Below are positions 57,529 to 64,000 of a stretch of DNA of 64,000 nucleotides, one piece after another. Source of the DNA: Kappaphycus alvarezii. Taxonomy: Eukaryota; Rhodophyta; Florideophyceae; Gigartinales; Solieriaceae. Where the stretch lies: positions 3,291,001-3,355,000 of the forward strand of contig NADL03000590.1 in NCBI GenBank assembly GCA_002205965.3, in the 5' to 3' direction. Position 1 is the stretch's first letter; the number at the start of each line of letters is the position of its first letter. Position numbers and translations under genes: made by a program. Below the pieces are notes generated by a model. That model had not been told where the DNA came from. It saw nothing but the letters and a program-made list of their open reading frames with translations, and did no database searches.

Positions 57529-58888
57529 CTACAGAAGCCCTTTTAACCGGCACCATAACTGTCCTGGACACCAATTTTTCCACAGTTCTGACAAGTGATC
57601 CGTCTGGGCTGATATGTGTAAGGTGACTCGTTGCTCGAAATCATTCATTTCCTTTTGTGTTTCCTGTAAAGCCAATTTCAGTTTCGACATTCCTCTTCGA
57701 GATCTTCGACGGATTCTTTGCTCGACCTTACTTCGCGGTCGTTCCCACGTTAAATAGGTAACGGGTATTTCCATGTCTCTCCAGCAGGTACAATTATTGT
57801 ATTGAGTCATCTACTCCGCCATCCCCCACCACTTCATCACATGCAACGGCCACCGTTTGGAACTAGTGAGTAATCGATGCTTGGCGCCACTACGCCGGAT
57901 GCAATGCATAGTTAATTTGCCCAAATCCTCCCCTTTTGCATTTTTGGGCATGATGTTGCATCTGGCAACCCAGTAGTTCAGAGTTTTCATGAAGTTTTGT
58001 TGTTTCATCTTGGATCCAAAACTAATTTGAGTGACCAATCATCAGCATGCGGGAACAGCGGATCGCCGCTCTCAAGAGGGCGGGACAGTAAAGATTGATA
58101 CTTCTCAGCCCATGCCCGAACATCAGTGTATGCACATATGCAGACTCCTTCTTTTGCTCGTATATCGCATATTTCTGGCCGTCTGAGTTTCTTTCAAATT
58201 TACTTCCCCTCAACATCAGCTCTACATATGGAACACGCTGTTCATTGACGGCGTCCAGTTTTACATCATCCCATTTCAACTGCACAAGCTCATCAATGCG
58301 AAGCCAAACGTGAAGCACAAGGACGCCGCCGCCATTACATACGTCTACTGCAAAGATTGAGCCCCGATGCGAATTGAGTGTCGTTGCATACGTTCCATGT
58401 ACTTATCTGAAAGGGAGCGCTCTCTTGTAGCCAACTTGTTTTTTCAATCGTTTGTAATGATTTATTGAGCCCTCTACTTCTAGTGATGTGACAGGATTTC
58501 ATTCAGTATCCCTCCTCGGAACGTTCCCACTTCCCATCCCTTCGGAATTTCCTTTTACACACTCGCAAGGGCAGATCTGATATTCACAACCTCACAGGGT
58601 CACATCCGGATTCGATTACAATACAATAAAAGTGTTCGGTATCGCCCACAATCGCCGCACTCGGTTCTCCAGGTCCTTCAGATCGATACATTGCCCACCT
58701 TCTTGCATGTTTTCATCCATACAAAACTCCCGAAAATACATCCATTTCCGTGAATACAACAACTCACTGCTTTCCCAAACAAACGCGAGGCTTGCCGTTT
58801 CTGCTTGTGCCTTCCGGCACTCTGCGGTGACCAGTTTGCGCTTTTTTGACATACAGGCCGTAGCACAACCGCTGCGCAAGAAAAACAA
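57529..58888 (-). pseudogene. Tyrosine recombinase of a Crypton-like element, frameshifted
   Basis: The N-terminal helical DNA-binding (SAM-like) part has VWESSELLYSRKWMYFREFC (about 58775-58715). The catalytic domain has the first-Arg box HVWLRIDELVQLKWDDVKLD (about 58312-58250), then YVELMLRGSKFERNSDGQK, a box-II signature LGKLTMHCIRRSGAKHRLLT (about 57924-57865; H..R) and the conserved turn WPLHVMKWWG (about 57848-57819). Eukaryotic tyrosine recombinases of Cryptons and DIRS-like elements share this H-C-x-R-R-x-G-A ... W-x-x-x-x-V-K-W-W-G-G-W pattern. The nucleophile Tyr should follow within about 40 residues; candidates lie in a damaged stretch at 57790-57740. No RT is linked, which favours Crypton over DIRS. 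Frame breaks near 58600, 58330, 58020 and 57820. Confidence 0.75.
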
Positions 58889-60330
58889 AAAGACACACCT
58901 GGAAACTGTGAGAAAATAACTAGGACAGGGGAGGGAGGGGCGAAAAGTGGAGGACGGGAAACGCGATGGGGCAATGTGGGAGAGGGAGGAGGGGAGCTTA
59001 ACGAGTGAGAGATGGGCGATGGGAACCTCGCTTGAAGCATGTGAAATAGTTGAGGGAGGGATGGGGGAGGAGGGATTATATGATTAAAAAATGCCCGCCA
59101 ATTTTTGGAGAACTGTAATTCTGCAATGCATTAAAGTGGGTCGTGTAGACGACACAGTGTGTCGGACCGGTGACACAATGTGTCACCCACCCGACACATG
59201 TGCGGCTGACTTAAGAAGGGTATTATTATGGTAATAAACTGTGCGAGAGTAGTTAAACGGTGTGCTATGCAGATGAAACAGTGTGTCGAGGGGGTGACAC
59301 ATTGTGTCGAGGGGGACATATTGCGTTGCCAGAACTTTCGAAAATATTGTTATGCTACAATACTGTCAACCCCTTGACACACATCTTCTCATACAGTCGA
59401 TGCGCAAGCAAGTTAGGAACTTCAATACGCAGCTCTGTCGAACACAAGACGATGTGTTGAACAGAGCTGCTCCTCCTGTAATGTTGTACTGTGCTATGAT
59501 GGTTTTATCTTAGTGCTTTGAGAATTCTCGTACAGCATCTTCACAAGTATGTCAGGGTTAGGATGTTATATGTCTCTAGAGCAACAGTAACAAATATGCT
59601 CTATAATTGAAATCTAGAGGCCTTTATTACCTACGTTGTCTAGACACTGTGGAGCAATGGGAATTCCCCATAATGCAAGCTGGTAGCGACTATCGACAGT
59701 GTTCTGGGATAAACACTTAATTATCTACCCCTTCACAATTCTCAACTAAACACTCTGGAAGGTAGCTGTTCCCAATTGTTAAAGTTGAGTTAAGCATCCC
59801 CAGCTCTTTCCAACACATTTATATTACTCCAGTGAACAATTTGTGGCACTCATCGAAGTTATTGCAAACAATGGTAGAAAATCTGGCACTACAAGTATCT
59901 ATGGCGTTCATTAGCCTAACTTTGTGCCTTCTGCCTCAACCCGTAAGAGACAGTGCAAATTTGATACTTATATGTGCGTCTTTAAGTATTCCAATAGGGT
60001 GAAGGATGCATATCTGTGCAATGGCTATCTGCATAGCGATAGCTATTGAGATAGCGGAGATAAGAGAGCGGAGCTGTTAATATCTAGGTTTATTTTATTG
60101 TTTTCTGATAGTTTCCTGCAATTATTCCAAAAGCCCAGCGAACACAGTTGGTTTCAAAAGGAAATGTGCTGGAAAATGCAGCTTTGACAATCGGGCCCTT
60201 TACACAAACGGCGACAATAGATAAACAACCATGACCATTTCATTTTATTGAAATCTTTCACGAATCGCGCGAAAAGCGCGCAAGGGTGACACGGAGCTTC
60301 CGAATCTGCCCTTTTTTATACAAACAGCTA
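58889..60330. other. Gene-free stretch containing the palindromic array
   Basis: No gene recognised apart from the 59.15-59.31 kb array listed separately; 59.3-60.3 kb is AT-rich. Confidence 0.4.
59151..59308. repeat. Array of 13-bp palindromes GACACA-N-TGTGTC spaced by 8 bp
   Basis: Units at 59151-59163 (GACACAGTGTGTC), 59172-59184 (GACACAATGTGTC) and a degraded one from 59193. A second pair lies at 59275-59287 (GAAACAGTGTGTC) and 59296-59308 (GACACATTGTGTC). Within each pair the spacer is exactly 8 bp (ggaccggt; gagggggt). This lies about 260 bp upstream of the recombinase start. Confidence 0.85.
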
Positions 60331-60384
60331 CTATGTCACGGTAAGAGCCGAAGGCCTCGGCCTTCGGCTCTTACCGTGACATAG
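60331..60384. repeat. Perfect 54-bp hairpin (26-bp arms, 2-bp loop)
   Basis: The left arm 60331-60356 begins CTATGTCACGGTAAGAGCCG; the right arm 60359-60384 is its exact reverse complement; the loop is TC. Pairing ends abruptly on both sides. It lies about 90 bp before the possible LTR start. Confidence 0.95.
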
Positions 60385-60476
60385 CTTATTACGGTTGTTT
60401 CTACATGTAATGTAGCGTTTTGCCATCACTACTAGTTTTAACGTACTGGTCTATATTTTCTCTATCCTGTTTGTAC

Positions 60477-60690
60477 TGTTAGCGGTACCTGCTAGGACTG
60501 TTGTAGTGTAAGGGTCACTAAGGCCGTCCACAATACTATCCGCTAGGGAATCTAGTAAGTAGTTAGGAGATGTGTTAAAGATAGTCGACGGCATCTACTG
60601 CCTATAAAAGGCCTAGTCCTCTTGGGCACTGAAGTGAAAACAATCAACAATTTTATTATCAACCTACTCAACTGTTTCACACTGGCAAAA
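60477..60690 (+). promoter_or_regulatory. Possible 5' LTR with TATA box
   Basis: Begins TGTTAGCGGTACC at 60477. It has a TATA-like CTATAAAAGG at about 60601-60611, and a segment ending TTTCACA near 60683 could be the end of the LTR. The gag-protease region lies downstream on the same strand. The matching 3' LTR would be outside the window, so this cannot be confirmed. Confidence 0.35.
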
Positions 60691-60937
60691 ACGTCTAACG
60701 TTTTTTCAGACTCGGCTCTAACGCCACTCGTCTGCTTTTTCTACTCAAAACCTTGAATTTTCGCGACAATCCGGATTTACCGTTTTTAGGGGAATTGAAG
60801 AATTACATGTAAGTCTATTCGCTATTCGATAGTGTAAATATACCTATTTGTTCTATTTCCGCGTTGTTTCAAGCCACGTGTAAGCCGGTAAATACTGACA
60901 AATACGTTTATTTTTTAATTCTTTTTGAACACAAACA

Positions 60938-61658
60938 GTGGCCACTAAGGGCAGCAATTCGATCGTGGTCCCACGTAGCCCACCTGGCCCGACCGAATCC
61001 AGAACAAGATCGGAATCCCGATCTACTTTGTGTAAGCTTTCAACCTCTGTCTACATCACCCCGAACCCGACTGTAGGCACCGCAAATACGAGCATCACTC
61101 CAATTTCGTCAAGTGTCGCGGTTTGCCGACCAATCAGGAGCCTCCACGTGGCACTTTAAAAAGTTGCCGTGGCAGACCAATCGGAGGCCTTAATCTTCGG
61201 CCAATCGCATAGCGACAGGCATCCCTCCAATTTCAGGTTCAGTTTCAGGGACTACACCTTTGAGTTCCGGTTCAGGTCAAGCTCAGATTTCAGATCTTCT
61301 ACGTGTTCCACGTCGTCTAGTTTCAGTAATTGACCTTACAGATCATCCTGAGGCTGACAGTGCTTACAGACCAACCTCTAGAGCTCTGCTACGCCTACGC
61401 CGCAAAGCTGACCGTCGATTGGCTGATCGCGCTGGGATTACTAAGGCTATTTCTACACGTGTGGATGTAAAGAAGCGGACCTGTAAGCTTCGAAAGGTTA
61501 CTTGCAACGGCTCAAAGACCTATTTTGACGATTTACTGAGCCGCAAGCACAAGAACCGCTTACAGAGTAAGAAAAATCCGCCGTACTGTCAGGAGTACAA
61601 ACTAAGCTTCGAGGGCCACTCACATTTACAGCGCCATAAGGCTGGGAAGATTATTTAA
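60938..61658 (+). CDS. ORF with two degraded U1-like/JAZ-type zinc fingers
   Basis: Starts MATKGSNSIVVPRSPPGPTE (60938); one frame change near 61160. A Gly/Ser-rich linker (SGSGQAQISDLL) leads to a basic region with SRALLRLRRKADRRLADRAG. Then come two tandem finger-like modules: TCKLRKVTCNGSKTYFDDLL followed by SRKHKNRLQSKK (about 61467-61575), and PYCQEYKLSFEGHSHLQRHK (about 61579-61640). They resemble paired dsRNA/RNA-binding U1-like C2H2 fingers, but ligands are lost: the second Cys is Arg in the first and Tyr in the second, and the last His of the second is Ile. It lies between the possible LTR and the gag region, so it is either a captured domain or a decayed accessory ORF of that element. 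Confidence 0.5.
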
Positions 61659-62039
61659 GGTTTATTTCAAATTATATTTAGTTAAATCCAATCTGTATTT
61701 CGATCTTGTTCTGAGTGAATTGAATTATCAAATTAATTGTGATTCTTGCTTGAAAATTGAAAAAAATTAATTGAAAGAAACACAACTTAAAAAAAAGAAA
61801 CAAATAGAAAAAACAAATTGAGAACAAAAAAATTTGAAGATCAAAATTTTACAGGGGAGAAATTTGGGATGTTTTGAATCCATGAAAAGTATGGTCAGCT
61901 TTTTACAGTGAAAGGAAAATCAAAAAGCGAAAAAAATAATAGGTCATACACAAAAAGTGGACGTATACAAAAAAAATAAAAAAAGGGTCAAAATTTCGAA
62001 GCATTAAATCACCATTAATTTGTACTTAAAAATGGGTAT
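61659..62039. other. A-rich stretch
   Basis: Strongly A-rich (many runs of 5-8 A) from about 61755 to 61990. No coding signal. Confidence 0.6.
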
Positions 62040-64000
62040 ATTGATATTGTTTTCGGTCAAGGTCTTAGACAGACCAAAGGGTTGCAACAGTCTCTGGTAG
62101 ACTGTGTCAAAGGTTATGTTGAGGATAGTTCCCTCGGTGGCGATGAATTGAGGGTTCAATTACTTGAGGACTTCCCTATCCCAATGCTTTTCTCGGGGCA
62201 GATTCTGAGTAATCCATCCATTACTCGGAAGTTGATTTTGTTTCTCGCGGAACGCAATTAGTCAACCGTCCGCCATGAATCTGCTGTCCTTTCGAAGACG
62301 TTTGCGTCAACTAGTCTCCGCAATGGTGACCTCAACAAAGCATTAAACCAAATTCATGCATATTTCAACTCTCTTGCGTCACCAGCCTGATCACCGATTA
62401 GACTCGCCCAAAACCCGATACGTTCCACTCCAGTGTCCACCTAACCCCTGCACCATCGGAAGACAAGGTCTAACACTACATGTCCATGCGCTTCAGAGAA
62501 GAAAATAGGAAATTTGCTGGAAGCCTAGCCGAATGTTGGAACGAGTTCATAGCTGAATACAAGTATTCCTGCCAAGATTATATACTCAATGACGAGCAAA
62601 ACCTCAAGTATCTCCACCATCTTCTTACCGGAAATGCGAAAAGATTCTACATAACGAATATTGAAGGTGTGTATGAGCATTACTCTCAAGCTCTGAAAGC
62701 TCTGGAAAGTGAATATAACTCAGTCTCAAGGCAAAACAGGATTGCTGCGTATCTTCGCAACAGTCGTGTCAGTAAGTATATTTCTCCCACTTGTACTGCA
62801 AATGATGCTATCGGGAAAGTCCACGACGAAATCTCTAAGCTCAATCCCCAAGCACCACCTCATTGCCGCTCAGAAAGGCACAAGATTAAGTATCTTCAGT
62901 CCGCCGTCACTAGATTCTCCTGGGCTCGTGAGTCTTGCAGGAGAGCAAATTCTGGTGACTTAAATTGTCAGCCATTTTACAGCCAGCTCATTTCTGCCGC
63001 TCAATTCGAGCAAAAGGAGAAAGTTGGACGAATGAGAGATCAGAGGACCCAAGGAAGAAATCGATCTCAGATGCAGACCCTACATTACGTAGCCGTCTTG
63101 CTGATACATTATATACTGGGCAACCTCAATACGGCTGTGACCCGCGATCTACCAAAGTCAATCGTCACGATGGTAACTTACGAGGCTACGAAGCTTACAG
63201 CATGAGGAGGAACAAACCTCGTGATGATAGAGTTTGTTGGGGTTGTGGTAAAAAGGGCCATATTCTTTCTCAATGTCGCCAATTAATTGGCTGAGAATGT
63301 TGCTCGAAAGGTTCAAAACTATCAGAGAAACTCATTTAAAGATCCGGCCAAGACCACGAAACGTTTACTTTTTGAGCTCTGTCAGGAATTGGATCATGAT
63401 GATCAGTCAGTTGATGGGGAAATATTACCTGCTCAGGAATTCTTTGGAGACGTCAACAGTGATGATGACTTTGAAGAATCATAAAATGGAAATTTGGACA
63501 ACGATGACTCAACGTATGTCCCTGAACAGTTGTTTTCGCAAATTTCAGTTAATGACCAACCGTTTTTGGATGACGAGGATTTTTAACTAGGGGTTTTCAA
63601 ACAAGCAGAAGTGCTCCTAACGAAAGGTAAACTGTAAGAGAACGCGACAAGCCTCCCATCGATAACGTGAAACTCGTCCCTCCTCCACGGAAGCAAAGAA
63701 AAATGGAGAATGATTACTTAAAGATACATGAGATCTTAACGGTCAAAAGCAGAAATTGCCAAAACTCTCCAATTCAGAGAAATTCCACGGAATGTGTCTC
63801 GACACTGGTGCCCAAAAATCAGTGATTGGGAAAATCATAGCAAAGGATATTGTGACCTAGCTGGGATTAAGATTAAACGTAATCACGTGACAGCTGCTTA
63901 CAAGTTTGGTGATGGAATATTTTCAAGCATTGCACAGATTCCAATTCGTATTCGAACGCCCGACAGCGCTTCTATCCCTACATGTCGACGTAGTTAATGC
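62040..64000 (+). mobile_element. LTR retrotransposon gag-protease region, continues past window end
   Basis: Gag: a helical N-terminal part (about 62070-62400), then FAGSLAECWNEFIAEYKYSC, QNLKYLHHLLTGNAKRFY and FYSQLISAAQFEQKE (about 62510-63020). The nucleocapsid zinc knuckle CWGCGKKGHILSQC lies at 63235-63276 (C-X2-C-X4-H-X4-C). An acidic linker follows (63400-63590). The aspartic protease active site CLDTGAQKSVIG lies at about 63795-63830, with LHVDVVN near the window end in another frame. Integrase and RT should lie beyond 64000; their order would separate Ty1/copia from gypsy, and the gag/protease style suggests copia-like. Frame breaks near 62260, 62390, 63080 and 63850. Confidence 0.8.

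Noticed and set aside
57529-58888. DIRS-type retroelement (recombinase plus RT)
   Set aside because: No RT or RNase H blocks were found next to the recombinase between 56.4 and 59.1 kb.
56003-59308. CRISPR array
   Set aside because: Repeats are short, degenerate and palindromic with 8-bp spacers, in a eukaryotic genome without cas genes.
1-64000. Bacterial or organellar origin of the window
   Set aside because: Presence of ELP1, proteasome, CAF-1, RanGAP, a spliceosomal intron in PSMB3 and eukaryotic transposons rules it out.

Overview
The window is eukaryotic nuclear DNA, most probably from a red alga (rhodophyte, florideophyte-like). The basis is a nuclear light-harvesting protein (45.2-45.9 kb), a nuclear ClpP with a long leader (43.7-44.5 kb), compact intron-poor housekeeping genes, and large blocks of decayed transposons. 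The taxonomic call is an inference from protein resemblance, not a database result.

Layout. 0-21 kb is gene-dense on both strands: Cactin C-terminus, an HROB-like OB-fold protein, ELP1, a class I aminotransferase, a cysteine-containing membrane protein, proteasome beta-3, a small single-TM protein, an unrecognised gene, an aldo/keto reductase, TRMT11, a BAH-domain protein, a coiled-coil protein and an RRM (BPA1-like) protein. 21-38 kb is mobile-element territory: two relics of one retroelement lineage, a Tc1/mariner relic with possible TIRs, copies of a second retroelement family, a 59-bp hairpin, a STAND/WD40 fragment and a hAT transposase relic, much of it AT-rich. 40-50 kb returns to genes: CAF-1 large subunit, ClpP, LHC and RanGAP. 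50-64 kb is again mobile: a near-full-length retroelement with N-terminal zinc fingers, RT and C-terminal endonuclease; an unrecognised gene; a tyrosine-recombinase element flanked by palindromic GACACA/TGTGTC arrays; a perfect 26-bp-arm hairpin; a degraded zinc-finger ORF; and a gag-protease LTR element running off the right edge.

Two window-wide features matter. First, almost every conserved gene, including essential ones, is broken by single-base frameshifts although protein similarity is preserved on both sides. This looks more like unpolished sequence than gene death, so exon and frame boundaries here are approximate. Second, palindromic TACAGTAC / GTACTGTAC runs recur in intergenic gaps (6.7, 7.0, 8.9, 19.4-19.7, 39.6-39.8, 46.7-46.9, 49.8-50.6 kb) and are not explained by any gene.

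The genes form no operon or pathway. They are individual housekeeping functions: Elongator and TRMT11 (tRNA modification), proteasome and ClpP (proteolysis), CAF-1 and BAH (chromatin), HROB (recombination), RanGAP (nuclear transport), LHC (photosynthesis).
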